Shown here: piece after piece, positions 47,430 through 59,693 of the stretch | Position numbering within the stretch: the stretch's first letter is position 1 | How the letters are laid out: the number at the start of each line of letters is the position of its first letter | Source: Jackrogersella multiformis | Lineage: Eukaryota > Ascomycota > Sordariomycetes > Xylariales > Hypoxylaceae | NCBI GenBank assembly: GCA_902806575.1 | Contig: CADCXD010000004.1 | Span: 3,224,001-3,288,000, forward strand | DNA length: 64,000 bases | Direction of reading: 5' to 3' | Translations under genes and position numbers: made by a program | Notes under the pieces: generated by a model | The model's database searches: none | What the model saw: the letters and a program-made list of their open reading frames with translations, nothing else | What the model was told of the DNA's origin: nothing

Positions 47430-50028
47430 TCATTGACCCCTTTCCTGGCCCTTCTCTTTGGGGCCGGAACAAGCCACTCTCTTTTCCACTTTCCGCTCCC
47501 GTCCTGGTCGTGGTCGTGGTCGTGGTCGTGGTCCCTTAGCTATACATCTACATCCACCTCTACCCCTACCTAGCCTCCGCCCCAACCGCCTCATCGCTCT
47601 CCCCGCCGCACTCCACGGCGCCACAAACGGGCCCCAATGGAGCGTCCCGGCCGTCCCGGCCGTCTGGAGGGTACCGCGGTCGACCTTGCGATAGCGGATC
47701 TCGTAGGAGACCCAGTCGTCGAGGCCGGGGATCTGGACGTCGAGGCTGGGCAGCGCGACGAGCTTCATCTTGGACGCGTCGGGGACCTTGGGGTGCATGC
47801 AGCGGTCCCTCCTCTCGCCGCCGGCGCCCTCGACGCCCCTGTCGGCGCCCCTACCGTCGCCCGCGCCGTCGCGGTAGTCCCAGCAGATGGGGTTGGGGTA
47901 GCCGGGGCGCGCGGCCGCGTCGTCGAAGTCGAGGTTCTCCTCGGCGTAGATGGCGGGGAGCGTGTACCGCACCTTTCCGGGGGCGTAACGCTTGAGGAGG
48001 GCGGCGAGCCGGCTGCGGTCGTCGGGCGCGAGCAGCTCGCGGAAGGGCTTGGCGTGCTCCTGCAGGAACGGCAGCACGATCAGCCGGTACGGCACGCGGT
48101 GCTCGACATGGACCCAGTAGCGCCCGTCCCAGAGCGTCCACGGCATGCGCGGGGACATCTTGAACATGTTCTGGCGGCGAGTGCTGCGCTCGACGGCCCA
48201 GTAGGGTGTGCGCACGCGCGGGAGCGGCTGCGTGGACGGGTACGGCGTGCGGGAGAAGTACCAGCTCAGCTGCCGGTGCTGGCTGGTCGTCCTCTTGGCC
48301 TGGCCCGGGGTGAGGCTAGGGTTGGGCACGACCGGGACGAGGAAGACGCCGGAGAGGCTGAAGGGCTTTGGCGGGTCGACCGCCGCCGCCTCCTCGGGTC
48401 TGGCGAGGGACGGGAAGAGGCGCGCGACGTGGTTTTCGAGGGTCGCGAGGACCGGGGGTTGGGATTCCGGGCTCACGAGCGCGAGGATCTGGCGCATGAG
48501 GATCGCGGCGACTTCCCTCTGCTTCGACATGCGTGCTTGGCGACGCAGCGGCGAGCGAGAATCCCGCTTCGTTATAAAATGGTCGAGTTTTGGAAATTGA
48601 ACCGTCACGGTCCCGGCGTGCGGTTCGAAATCGTGGATGGTGGTTTGGCTCAGCAGTCTATTGGCTGCGGCCTCCTGGGCTTGAGCTCGCTGCTCACACC
48701 CCTTCGAAAGAGCAAGAATAGCCGGTTTCTGGAGAGCCTTGGGGAGGGTGTAGCCCTTATACATGTGTCGAACAGCATTCCTCATGGTAAGCGTTGGATC
48801 TTTATTCGTATGATCTTCCCACCAGGGAACATTGTTCTCAATACAGGTTGCGATCAGACGGTCCTTGCTAAACCCCAGCAAGGGGCGGTACACCATAATC
48901 CCGCCATCTTCAATGTCGATTGCGCTAGGCTCAGCTGACATTATGACCCGTTGTTCCTGATAGAAATCCTCCAGATCGACATCGGTTAACTCGGTTGTAG
49001 GGCTGTCGTTGAACTCTGCATCAGCCATTAGGCGGCTGATGTCGCCTCTGATGTTCCGGTGCAGATGCTTGCGCTCCCTAGCCGTGGGCCTCGTCTGGTA
49101 GAAGGGAACATCACGAAGTTGATCGTCGACATAACCGCTTCGGTTAGCACCAAACATACCCTCACATTCGGGAATATCATGAGCTTTTCTCATACCCCTT
49201 AGGCCGCGGCTCCCGTGCCCCTGAAGCAGCCGCATAAGAACGGTCTCGTATTGATCGTCCTCATGATGCGCAAGCAGAAGACTGGCGATGTTGCGAAAGC
49301 CACATATAAGGCCAAGTTTCTGGTAACGCTGCGTGCGTGCGACACTCTCGAAATTGGACAGGTCTTTAGGATGGCTATGATTGCCTAATATCTTAGACCA
49401 GTTGAGGGTGATGACTTCGGACAAGATGTCCATTTCTTTAAGGGCATCGACTACGGCAAGGGCCTCTTCCCTCGATCCCTCGCGGAGCCCGTGGTCGATG
49501 ATCATGCCCCTGAACCCGGCCACGGGGTTGTCAGAGACCTTGAAGTGATATTTGTGATGCTTGCGCACTTGCGAGCAGAGGAAGGCCAGGGCCATAGAAT
49601 CGACGCCCCCGCTTATAGCTAAGGCTATTCGAATAGTTAGGACTCACTCATAATCACACTCATATCCTAAAAGAAGAAGCCTAAACTCAAGCAGAAGAAG
49701 ACCACTTACCAACTTTCCTATGATGCGTCCCCTTCGCATGAGCGAAACGAGGCGGGCAGGTGGCGCGCAACGCATCGATGAATTCGGACAGGCCAATTGG
49801 CCTGGCACCGGTGTGCATGGCATGGTGGAGCGTGCCCATTCCATTATTCGCTATTATTATTCTCTCCCAGCTACGAAAGCAGAGGTGCTGGAGACTTGAC
49901 GAGTATATAAGTGAGGTTACGTATAGAGGATTTTTAAACTTGCGACCAAAACCCCCATCGACGTAATGCTTATCGATAGGCCCTATCGATAATTCATCTA
50001 GGGGTCCTGGCAGCTTCCTTTTAGCCAT
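47430..50028 (-). CDS. tilS: tRNA(Ile)-lysidine synthetase (TilS), nuclear-encoded
   Basis: Two exons on the minus strand, 50028-49710 and 49624-47430 (837 aa). The 85-nt intron (GTAAGT to GAATAG) lies just before the PP-loop; splicing creates LAISGGVDSMALAF, the ATP-binding signature. HHEDDQYETVLMRLLQGHG and RNAVRHMY are further TilS hallmarks. The enzyme joins lysine to C34 of a tRNA-Ile anticodon so that it reads AUA; in fungi it is expected in mitochondria. An alternative start, ATG 49839, would drop 63 weakly conserved residues and give 774 aa; I cannot decide between them. The C-terminal 110 residues are low complexity, with an Arg-Pro run coded by a GTGGTC hexamer repeat at 47505-47535, and are absent from bacterial TilS. 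Confidence 0.9.
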
Positions 50029-50368
50029 CCCACTCTACATAGTAGCTGTATCCACTCTAGCTGTATGTACCTAGGTACTTCTGCGGGTATCTTAAAATCA
50101 TCAAAAATCATCATTGTTCCAAGTTACCAACGAATACATATTCAAACTCACACGACATGACCTAACCAAGACCAATGGACATAAAACCTCAAACCCGCTC
50201 CCGGCTATGGCCTTGATATATACATATTCGCAGTACACAGCTGAAGAGACTGGGTAGGAACCATACCTACCTACTCCCAACTCTCTCTGCCTCCATCACA
50301 ATACAGCGCTGCTCCAACCCACCCTCCGAAAACCGCACCCGCACCCACACACACACACACACAACACA
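50029..50368. promoter_or_regulatory. Divergent promoter between TilS and SAM carrier genes
   Basis: A 340-bp gap between two mitochondrial-function genes transcribed apart. It ends in a CA repeat (about 50343-50366) directly before the carrier's start codon, in its 5' UTR. CCTACCTAC motifs lie near 50265. Confidence 0.55.
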
Positions 50369-51373
50369 ATGCCACCATCCCAACCCCCTCCTCCACCCCC
50401 TCCCTTCGCCACGGCCCTCCTCGCCGGCGGCATAGCCGGCACCACGGTCGACCTGTCGCTGTTCCCGCTCGACACGCTGAAGACGCGGCTGCAGTCGCGC
50501 GCCGGCTTCTTCCCCTCGGGCGGCTTCCGCGGCATATACCGGGGCGTCGGGTCCGCCGTCGTCGGGTCCGCCCCCGGCGCCGCCTTCTTCTTCTGCACGT
50601 ACGAGGGCGCCAAGGGCTTCCTGGCCGCGAGGCGGCTGCGCCGGCAGGATGCAGGTATGGGTGAGAGTGGGAGTGGTGTTGGGGGTGTCAGTGGTAGTGG
50701 GAGTAGGAGTGTGAGCGCGCTGGAATCCGACCCCATCCACGTGACGGGCAAGGGGCTAGGAGCAGAAACCTGGGAAGCGCCGCTGGAGCACATGCTTGCG
50801 GCGAGCCTGGGCGAGGTCGCCGCCTGCGCCGTGCGCGTGCCCACCGAGGTCGTCAAGCAGCGCGCGCAAGCGGGGCTGCACGGGGGCTCCAGCGCGGCGG
50901 CCCTGACAGCCATCCTGTCGCAGCGGGCCGCCGTCGGGCTGGCGGGGGTATGGCGGGAGCTGTACCGGGGGTGGGGCATCACGGTCATGCGCGAGGTGCC
51001 CTTCACCGTGATCCAGTTCCCGCTGTGGGAGGCGCTGAAGGGGTGGGGACGGCGGCGGAAAGCCAGCAGTAGTATTAGTAATAACACAGGAGCAGAAGTG
51101 AGCGCGGGCGAGAGCGCGCTGTACGGCAGCGTGTCGGGCGCCGTGGCCGCGGGCATCACCACGCCTCTCGACGTGCTGAAGACGCGGGTGATGCTGTCCA
51201 AGGAGCGGGAGAAGGTGCTTACCATTCTGCGGGACCTGCTGCGCGACCACGGCGTGCGCCCCTTCTTCGCCGGCATAGGCCCGCGCGTCATGTGGATCAG
51301 CGCCGGCGGCGCCATATTCCTCGGAAGCTACCAGTGGGCTGTCAATGCCTTACAAGGGAATGTAGTGTTATGA
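50369..51373 (+). CDS. PET8: Mitochondrial S-adenosylmethionine carrier
   Basis: A single-exon frame of 334 aa. Three mitochondrial-carrier repeats each show the PxDxxKxR-type signature: FPLDTLKTRLQSR (about residues 32-44), VPTEVVKQRAQAG (about 160) and TPLDVLKTRVM (about 265). GGFRGIYRGVGSAVVGSAPGAAFFFCTYE is split by the first loop and is characteristic of SAM carriers (Pet8/SLC25A26). It imports S-adenosylmethionine into the mitochondrial matrix in exchange for S-adenosylhomocysteine. An insertion rich in Gly and Ser at about 98-125 is a fungal extension. Codon third positions are strongly G/C, which also opens a long antisense frame. Confidence 0.93.
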   Translation: MPPSQPPPPPPPFATALLAGGIAGTTVDLSLFPLDTLKTRLQSRAGFFPSGGFRGIYRGVGSAVVGSAPGAAFFFCTYEGAKGFLAARRLRRQDAGMGESGSGVGGVSGSGSRSVSALESDPIHVTGKGLGAETWEAPLEHMLAASLGEVAACAVRVPTEVVKQRAQAGLHGGSSAAALTAILSQRAAVGLAGVWRELYRGWGITVMREVPFTVIQFPLWEALKGWGRRRKASSSISNNTGAEVSAGESALYGSVSGAVAAGITTPLDVLKTRVMLSKEREKVLTILRDLLRDHGVRPFFAGIGPRVMWISAGGAIFLGSYQWAVNALQGNVVL

Positions 51374-51671
51374 CGTACTCACGCCTGACGACATGGGATG
51401 CGGGATCGAGATGAGCAGAGCAAGGGTGGGGAGATCAGATCGAGGCTGGATAGAAGTCCTCGCTGTATATGACTAGCTCGTGGGGATATATACTCGCATC
51501 CGCGATTCAAAATGGCGGGTTAGAAGAGCGAGAGAGTATGTACAACAAACAACAACAACAACAACAGATGATATAGAATACCCCGTATTTTAGATTTACC
51601 GAACATGGACACAGATAATGGACAATGATACCCTCGCTCCTGATCATAAAATTACAATTCTCCAAGCTAAA

Positions 51672-54600
51672 TCAAGTTACTGTGGCTATAGGCGGTATCG
51701 TCATCTGCCCTCCAGGATCCGAAACCGCCGGGTCGTCCAGTGTCGGTTGTGGGAGCTCCTTTGGAATCTCCTTCCGCCCGTTCGCCTTATAATATAAAAC
51801 AACATCGCTGCCTCCTTTCCAGACATGTGCTCGCAGAGTCGCAAGACTCATATCATTTGGTAGTATCTAAGAGAACAGGTTAGTGCGTTCGTTTCTCTCT
51901 TGTTGGTGCTAGTACATACCTGGTCGTTGCAATACAATTCCAGATACTCCTCCGGCTTGAGAGCTCCAGGCTCGAGTTCTTCGGGTTGTGGATCAATCCT
52001 CTCAGCTACGTAAGCCAAGATTTTCTTTACTCTCAGCATTCTATTTGCGTTGAGGCGGTTGTTTCCATCGGCCGCCGCGATACTAGGTAAGGAGTCCTTC
52101 CAGGGATGCAGCACAAACGAGACCTTGACAGGGTCTTTCTGCGGGATCATGTTCTATCAAAGTTAGCCGTTGTTCCGGATCAAGGGGCTAGAGAACATAC
52201 TGTGAGGAGGACTTCACCCAACCACATCGGAGCTTTCTCTTCGATTATATCCGCGTCGACGCCCACGCTCATTACCGTACCACGGTATAGATTAGCACTA
52301 CCGCCAGATGTCTCTTCCTGGATGATGACTTTCGTGCCAGGTGGAAGCTTTAGCACAGGCGCATCGACAGGTAGAGCCGGTGTTATTTTGGTCTCAACTA
52401 GATTATCTGGGGCCTCAAGCAGCTGCTTCTCGTAATCGTTGTGGGTCTTTTGGATGACGCCGCGGAAATTGTCGTCGATTTCCTTTTCGTGGTTTGACTC
52501 CGACTCCGACTTGGTCTCCTCCGGCTTCTCTTCCGTAGTATTGGGCTTCTCGATATTAGTAGAGGCTGACCTCCCTAGCTTCTTAGTGCCAAAAGACATG
52601 CCCATTCGGAATTTCTTTCCAAATGGTGTACTCGGGGATTTAGTAGCATCCTTCTCTTTATCTTTCGTCTCCACTGGAGATTTCAGTACCTCTTCTTTGG
52701 CAGGAGGCTGATCCACTGCTGCCGGTGTCGTAGCCGGTTTCGCAGGAGCGTCTGCTGAGCTGATCCCACCAGAGAAGTAATCTTCACCGGATGACCGGTT
52801 TAGCTGTTGCGAAGGTCGCTTCTCTAGAGGGCTGGCAGGAATAGCTGTATTCTCGGAAACGCCTGGCAAATTAGCACCCGGGGTAGCTACGCCTATTCCA
52901 AGTCCCGGAGTCATAGAGTAATTAGCTCCGTTCGCTCTCGGTGTAGTCACAAGAGAGTCGCTGGATTCCCAACCTTGAGCGTCCGAGGAAGGTATTGATA
53001 TCGATACCGGCGGGTTCTGTCGTTTAGCAGCGCGGCGTTTCTCCACGGCCTCGTTAAGCTTCAGCCTATGAGTCTCATCCCGCATAATCTCCTCGTCAAT
53101 TAACCTAGCAAACAAATAGCGAAGAATCCATCTTCCAAGATTTACTGTATCGTAGTTAGTGCCTGTCCTGGTAGTAATATTCTGATATATCGTACTTCTT
53201 TGATCTTCCCGGAAGTCGACCGGTTCTGCCAGAATCAACTCGTCGGCGTACATTTCAGCATCAAAGCAGTTAAAAGGTTCCAAAACAACTGTCAAGTTTC
53301 CAGAGCTTGTGTCAATCGAACACCAAGGAGCAACAGCTTCCAGAGTGTTGACTTCCGGCTCAACATCTTCAAGGTATTTTTTCCCAAACCTCTGGATAAC
53401 TTCGCACTACTTCGGATTAGCGAGATTTAGGCCTCATGCTAGGAGAAACTTACTCTAATAAGATCCCACAATAATACATCGCCAGCGGTATCCAAGGTTA
53501 GGACACGCCGCCGATCATTAAGGAGTTTGTGCTTGACTAGCCCGTTCTGGCCTTCGATCGTTTCTTCTGGCAAGTGATGTATAGGCTCAATGATGGGAAC
53601 TATAGGATCAACTATAATTTCTGAGCCTTTTCTGGGCAACACGCCAGGTATCAAATTAGATTCAGAGGAGCCATTGAGTTCGGGTGGGAACGCAGCGGTA
53701 TTCGATATTCTTAATATGGATTTTGCCGGGATTTCATTCTTCCCTAGTCCATCAGCAGACGCTGCAGATGACTTTCTCGACCTAGAGATTGGGCTACCCG
53801 CCCGTAGATGCCTGAACGGCTCCGGAAGTTGAGCATCAGGGCCTGTCTCGACGTTCGTCCATCTGTTGATGGAAGAGCTTGACGTAGCAGACCATATATA
53901 ATCTCCACAAGATACTACTTTGCTAACACCGTCGTGCTCCTGGGCTACAGCAACAGACAAGCCTTCGTCCATTTCCACTGTCCCTCTAGTGTCTGTCTTG
54001 ACAATTAAGCCGGACCGGTCACTACTGTAAAAGACAGCCAGGTCAGGATCTTCGGAGAAGAGCGACCAGACGCTATCGTTGTGCATAGTGAGCGTATGCA
54101 TGCATCTTCCGGCGGTAACGCTCCATACTTTGACAGTCTGATCGGAGCTAGCCGTCATGACAGTGTCGCCGGCCTCGTTCATTAATATCGCGCGGATATT
54201 GTCAGTATGACCGACCAGCTTGGTGATCCTCTTTCCCGTCTTAGGATCCCATAACCGCACTATCGACTCTGGACCTCCACTGGCGAGAATGTTTCGACCG
54301 ACACTCATGGCATACACCGAGGCTTTTTCGCTGACATCCTCGCCTCTAACATCAATCTCTAAAGATTTCCCCTTGCCATTAAGGTCCCATAGGTATATCT
54401 TGTGATCGAGTCCGCCGGAGGCGACCCAGTCTGCGGAGCTCGGCGTGGCGACACACTTGACGTAGTCGGCGTGCTGACCGATGGTATGGGGCTCGGTATC
54501 CCCGAATTCGGGTCGCCATACTTTCACGGTCAGATCGGAGGATGCAGAAACAAGAGCGGTGTTGTTGGCAGCGAGGACGATATCGTTGACCCAGTGGGTG

Positions 54601-55273
54601 TGGGCCTGGGTCGAGGCGCGGAATTTAGTGGTTGGTTGGGGTTTTGCGCCTCGGCTAGAAAGGCGGTCGTGATCGAAATGGCCATTCAGGTCGAGATTCA
54701 AGTCCCAGGCGCAGATAACTCCATCTCTGCCCCCGGAATAACTATGCAATTGCTATCAGCGGGCGGGACGGATCCACACACCTACCTAGGTAGACGAATA
54801 ATAGCCGACGGGAACTTACAGGATGGCATTGTCTCGATCCACGGCAAGGCCATTGACACCGAGCCTATGACCTCCTGATGACGAATGATCAAGTTCAAGA
54901 ACTGAAATGCAAAGCAATTGTTAGGATGAAGTCAAAAAAGTAGGTTATATATCATCTCGTCTCCTGTCTTTTGGCCTTTGTCTCTTGTTAAGCCTAGGTA
55001 CATACATCATCATCTTGACGATGCAGTAAAAAAGTGACGATAAAGCTCTGGTGGATGGATGTCCAATTGACAACCAACCACCTGCAGCAGCGCACCATCC
55101 AACTAACAACTTAGGCGGGGTGGGCGAAGATCGTTCAACGGGATAGGAGGGGGAACTACTATGAGGTAGGTAGGAGACGACGGGACTAGATAGGAGGGAC
55201 TAGGTTAAGTGAGACACGATATTAACAGGAATGACGAACCATAGCTTATCCTTTGACGCGCCTTTTTGGCCAT
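51672..55273 (-). CDS. WDR48: WDR48/UAF1-type WD-repeat protein
   Basis: Six exons on the minus strand: 55273-55240, 54901-54820, 54741-53454, 53406-52201, 52153-51920 and 51866-51672 (1012 aa), all in frame. The first exon has 34 nt and the first intron 338 nt. It starts MAKKARQRISYVLE followed by the GGHRLGVNGLAVD block. About seven WD40 repeats occupy residues 25-470 (for example GGRDGVICAWDL, SASSDLTVKVW, TASSDQTVKVW). CFDAEMYADE at about 510 marks the WDR48 domain after the propeller, and the C-terminal 120 residues form the ubiquitin-like DUF3337 region. WDR48 homologues activate USP1/12/46-type deubiquitinases (Bun107 in fission yeast, Duf1 in budding yeast). The Ser/Pro/Lys-rich middle part is disordered. 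Confidence 0.93.
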
Positions 55274-56463
55274 AGTAGATTGGAAAGTAAATGGCAAAAT
55301 GGAAGGATGATAGTCATGCGTAGAATGATTGTCTTAGTAAAATGCTACTTTAATAGATGATGGGCAGAATAGAGATTCTAGGTAGCACCTAATTGATTAG
55401 CAGGTAGCAAGCAACAGGCATCTAGGTATCACAGAGCTCCAGGGCTCCATCTAGGGAGCTACCTACCTCATACCAGGTACCTCCTACCTAAACGTGGGGA
55501 AGCAGTATAATAAAAGTAGGGGTAGGTACTTCCAAGGCTAAGTAAGTACCTACGTACCTAGGTATTTAGCGAGAACCCGAAGTATCCCGATTCCATGGAC
55601 ACGGTTCTTTAAACAGATTTGATATTGCTATAACCAATTTATGATAATATGCAGTACATTAACACATCTAAGTTGAACATCTTTACATAATTTGCCGACT
55701 TTACTTTATTCTATGAAGGTTAACAACTTCCCTAAAGGACCTTTGTTCGACTTGTTAAATGTTCGCCTGGATAAATTAAAGACTTCTAACTTATTTTACT
55801 TACCTTATGTTAAGAGAATGTCGATTGTTAATGAATTTCACAGTATAATTAATTACGTCAATACGTCAGGTAGATAAATTATTGATCTTATTTGTTAGAT
55901 GTAAAGAAGGGGAATTAGAGGCCATACCCGATTACGTGATGCAAATATATGCTGACTGTCTTCGACGAAATGAGTTAGAAGTGTAGCTTCGTTTAAGAAT
56001 CCACTGGAGCAGGCATTAACGCTGGTGATATATGATTGACCTAATTTTGGAAGAGTCCATTCATATTCAACTTATCAGCTCCCCTTTAACATGAACCAAT
56101 TACTGATAGACAACTTCAAATAGGATATAGCAGGACTAACAAGTAAGTCAATATCGGAACTGGGTGATTTCCAGATTCACGCCAACAATTCTTCCAACCA
56201 GTATTACAATCGCGAACGTGGTCATAGTTTGGTATTTCTCTGCTTGTGCAGATGCTTTGATTCAGCTACGAACGAGCCTTATACAGGAGAGGCTGGGTTG
56301 GTTCGAGAATTGCAAATATCCATGGATGTCGTTCTGTGTGCCGGCGTGTATCCATCTCCAGAAGATCAGCACAATTCCTCTCCTTTTTATCCAGGACAAA
56401 TGACCATTCCATACCCCCCGACTTGAAAACCTCCAGCAGGTCTTTCGAGACCGTCCAATTCCT
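55274..56463. other. Intergenic region
   Basis: Upstream of WDR48 and downstream of the next minus-strand gene. It contains a dense set of CCTAGGTA/TACCTACC motifs at 55425-55565. Plus-strand frames at 55692 and 56164 are short and not protein-like. Confidence 0.5.
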
Positions 56464-56933
56464 TCAGGTCTGTTCTCGTTGTCGCTCCAGCATCATAAGA
56501 GAGTCACGCACCCTCTTTATTCCTTCCCCGTCCGGCGACGGGCTGGTAAACCGTTGGTCTATTTCGCGTGTAAGTCAGAGCTCGATCTTCTGCCCACCTG
56601 CTCACGGATCGTCCCCAGATACGAGACGCTCTTACCTGACGATGTAGACGGGTTCCCATCCGTTCGAAGGGCGCTGCTTTGGCCGGCCTTCTGCGCCTTC
56701 CGCTGCGCCTTTGCACAGTCCGGGCACGCTGAGTGCTTGGGCGCCGTGGCGGTCCTCATCTTGCACTGCAGCATCCCGGGAAACGTCTTAGGCGGCTTGT
56801 CCGGGAGGAATTTCGCCTCCTCCAGGTGAAGGTCGGCCCCGGGCGCGCGTCGTCGGGCGACGTGGCAGAGGAACGTGTTCTGGTATACCCGGTGGTTGCA
56901 CCCTCGGAAGACGTTCCAGACCTCGATGCACAT
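56464..56933 (-). CDS. Small Cys/His-containing protein, unknown
   Basis: Two exons on the minus strand, 56933-56636 and 56558-56464 (130 aa). The 77-nt intron runs from GTAAGA to AAATAG; splicing replaces an early stop with a coherent end, DSLMMLERQREQT. I start at ATG 56933 because the frame above it uses only TTG. The N-terminal half has paired Cys and His residues: MCIEVWNVFRGCNHRVYQ, TFLCHVARR, then MLQCK and ACPDC near residues 80-90, which could bind zinc. The middle is basic and the tail is helical and charged. Similar short proteins are common in Sordariomycetes, but I know no function. Confidence 0.65.
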
Positions 56934-57988
56934 GGTCCCTGGGCGTGACACGAGCGCGGGCGAAATAGTATGTTGTGGTACGATGTCTGGTTGCTGAATG
57001 AAACTACCCTGCGGTAGCAACGATGTGATAAGCGATTCTGAGACTCGAAGTTATGGGTGATTGGCTGATGCGGCTGCTGAAATGGTAACGGCGAAATGCA
57101 GGGACTGAGACTTAATGTGTTCTCTTCTCGACGCGTGCTCGGCGGTTGACAGCAAGTAATGTTGAGTTCGAAATTCCTGTTCCTGGCTGTTAGAAAGTAA
57201 AAGAAGCGGAAAACGCGAGACTGCTGTAGTTTTGAAGTACACTGTGCTCGAATGGTAAGTATCAGACGTCAGTCACTGTTTATAAAGCTCGTCGTTGCAA
57301 CAGCTGGTTACGTACCCATTGTTCACAGTGTGTAGCGAACGAAGCGTGGAAGGTTCCGCAACGACATGTACATAGTCAGGATATAATGAATTGGACATTA
57401 TAAGATTCTGTACCACGACATTCTGCGGTGAAAGGAAAGGGATTATTAAATATACATACATATGAGATGATGAATAGGGGTGAATCGGCATCTTGTGCTT
57501 GTGGAACATCCAAATCATCACGTTCAACCATTTGGTACAAGGCTGTTGATATCAACAACACGAAGCTCCCTTTGGTATAATGGTATCAGGTGCCCTACCG
57601 AATACAAACTACGGGGTTCGCTACACGCGGGTATATTTCCACTACAACCGTCTAATGCTGGTCATGGGATATTTGTCCAGCTATGAAGCACAGAATGGTG
57701 GTCACAATAGAACATGAGGGGAGCTAACCTTTACAGTCTTTTTTAATTCATCGGATATCTAGTTCGGTCACATCTCTAGGTCAATCCAAGGTCTCTATCA
57801 TCACAGCTTTTTTTTTAATCCTATGGAAAAGTAATGTAATCAGACGCTGAAAAAGTATAGTATACATGACTATACCATATAACAAAGGTAGCCTAATCAC
57901 AACCACGCTCTTCTAACACGCTTGACACGGAATACGTCACCAATTTCAAAGTCCTTGGGATTCATTTCCCACACTCTCCTCACTTAGA
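56934..57988. other. Intergenic region
   Basis: No convincing gene; several short frames (57051, 57273, 57376, 57480) have no protein character. A TTTTTTTTT run lies near 57808. Confidence 0.5.
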
Positions 57989-58894
57989 TCACCCTAGGTT
58001 CATTCCATTCCACCCACGAAGGTCAGCCCCTTCCTCGAGTCTAAGTCCGATAGCTTCGCTAGATCCAATATGATCATCACCTTCCGGGAAACTGTCGTTT
58101 CTTATGGGGTTGTGACTGTTGCCATTGTCTGCAGTGTATTTGTCGTAGTTTGTACCATCGTCAGACTCAGAACTGTCTGTGGAGTGCGTAAGACCGGAAA
58201 AGGGGATTAGGTTAACAAGCATCGCAATTCTAGCCGTGCGGTGTCCCGTCAGGTCGGCGCTGTCAACTTGGCTGCGAACGCGAAGGAGTCCAAAGGGGAT
58301 CGGATTCTCAAATAGGATAATGCGTGTGTTTCGGCCATGGCTTCGGTTTTCTGAAAAGTACACCTCGATATGCATCCCTACCCTGGGCAGAGGCTCTTGA
58401 TTAGGTGTAGGCGGATCGTATATGTCCATGATAACGTTACGTGACTGCTCTCTGTCTCTCTCAGGCGATGTAACAGGTATGAGTGATCCATTAATTATAT
58501 TCGAAGGGATCAATTCCACCGATGCAATCCAGTTTGCAGGGAAAAACTCTCTTGATATAAGTATCCTAATCAGTTCACGAACGCATGTTTGAATGCCTAT
58601 TCTATCAGCCAGCCGGTCGTTTTGTGGCGAGATTATGCTCTCGAATGTCCAGACTCGTGGTGGATTATTCTCCCTGAATGGTGTCATGCGGCGGAGTGGT
58701 TCGGGCGCTACCCAGCGTAGAGCCAACGAAAGCTGTAGTTCGTCGATTGCGGACCGGTTTCCCTCCTCTGTTGGATATAATCCGGTGGAGCAGTAGAAAC
58801 ATCTGTGCCAGTCTTCTGGACGGATTAAATCAATCCGTAATTTGTACGGCATGTCCTGGTTGAAGATGCATGAAGTCACGCTTCCATTATTCAT
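57989..58894 (-). CDS. Hypothetical protein, 301 aa
   Basis: An uninterrupted frame from ATG 58894 to a stop at 57989, without introns. No signal peptide or membrane segment is visible. Residues 1-60 hold several Cys (TSCIF, RCFYC). The middle is mixed alpha/beta with blocks such as ELIRILISREFFPANWIASVE, and GMHIEVYFSENRSHGRNTRI looks like beta strands. Residues 220-301 are Ser/Asp/Asn-rich and probably disordered. I do not recognise the family. Codon use and length argue for a real gene, and the composition suits an accessory or lineage-specific protein. Confidence 0.6.
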   Translation of the reverse strand: MNNGSVTSCIFNQDMPYKLRIDLIRPEDWHRCFYCSTGLYPTEEGNRSAIDELQLSLALRWVAPEPLRRMTPFRENNPPRVWTFESIISPQNDRLADRIGIQTCVRELIRILISREFFPANWIASVELIPSNIINGSLIPVTSPERDREQSRNVIMDIYDPPTPNQEPLPRVGMHIEVYFSENRSHGRNTRIILFENPIPFGLLRVRSQVDSADLTGHRTARIAMLVNLIPFSGLTHSTDSSESDDGTNYDKYTADNGNSHNPIRNDSFPEGDDHIGSSEAIGLRLEEGADLRGWNGMNLG

Positions 58895-59693
58895 CTCAGC
58901 TGCTCCGGGACAATACTCGCGTGTCTCGGTGCTAGACGTGACGCTGAAGCATGTCAGGCAGATAGTGAATTGTCTGTGTATCTAGCACATCTTGGTTGTA
59001 TCGAGTCGACCTGAGTGAGTGTTGTATTGATGTTATCGACGCGGCGATTACTTTTTTATTGTATACAACGACTGACTTAGAAATATTGAAGTTAATGATT
59101 GGTAAATTTTGGGGTGGTGAATGATAGGAATAACTAGTTACCTATAGGTCTAGGTAGATATGTAGGTAGGTAAGTTGATTACCTAGGTAGGAGAATAGGG
59201 GATTAATAGAGTTTTACGTACGTTCAGAGGAAGGGGAAGGAGGTATTAAAGATATCTCATCCCTTGGAAGCTTCGATAGCCATGTAGAAAACCCAGTCGT
59301 AATAGGTACCTAGGTAGGTTAGGTATATAACAAGGCAGGCACGCTCAACTATGTCTTCGAACCATTATATCCTGGGTACTTCCGTACTACATATGTAATT
59401 CTCTTAATTCTTCATTCTCCTAAATCTCCTTGTTGGTTATTTTGTACCTGTAGTTATTGAAACTTCATGTTCGTATTCAAGAAAACCGCCCAACACCAAA
59501 AGCTATGCTAGCTATTCCATAACGCCATCGGCACAGCCTACGAACTACTGTAGCTAACGAATGCGAGGGTATTCCCACATTCCATATCCCGTATTTCACC
59601 GAAAGCCTAACATACTACCATCTTGTCTCCGATGATTCACCCTACCAAACTTCCGCCTCCCATCCACATAGCCCACGCCGATATGTTCGTTGA
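58895..59693. other. Intergenic region
   Basis: Promoter of the 301-aa gene and 3' flank of the next one. GGTAGGTA and TACCTAGGTAGG occur at 59140-59185 and 59305-59325. No gene was seen. Confidence 0.5.

Noticed and set aside
47637..48938. 433-codon plus-strand frame opposite TilS
   Set aside because: Val/Gly/Glu/Arg-rich shadow of the GC-rich TilS 3' half; no domain features.
50296..51315. 339-codon minus-strand frame opposite the SAM carrier
   Set aside because: It mirrors the GC-rich third positions of the carrier gene and is composed of low-complexity Pro/Ala/Arg stretches; the plus strand has clear carrier signatures.
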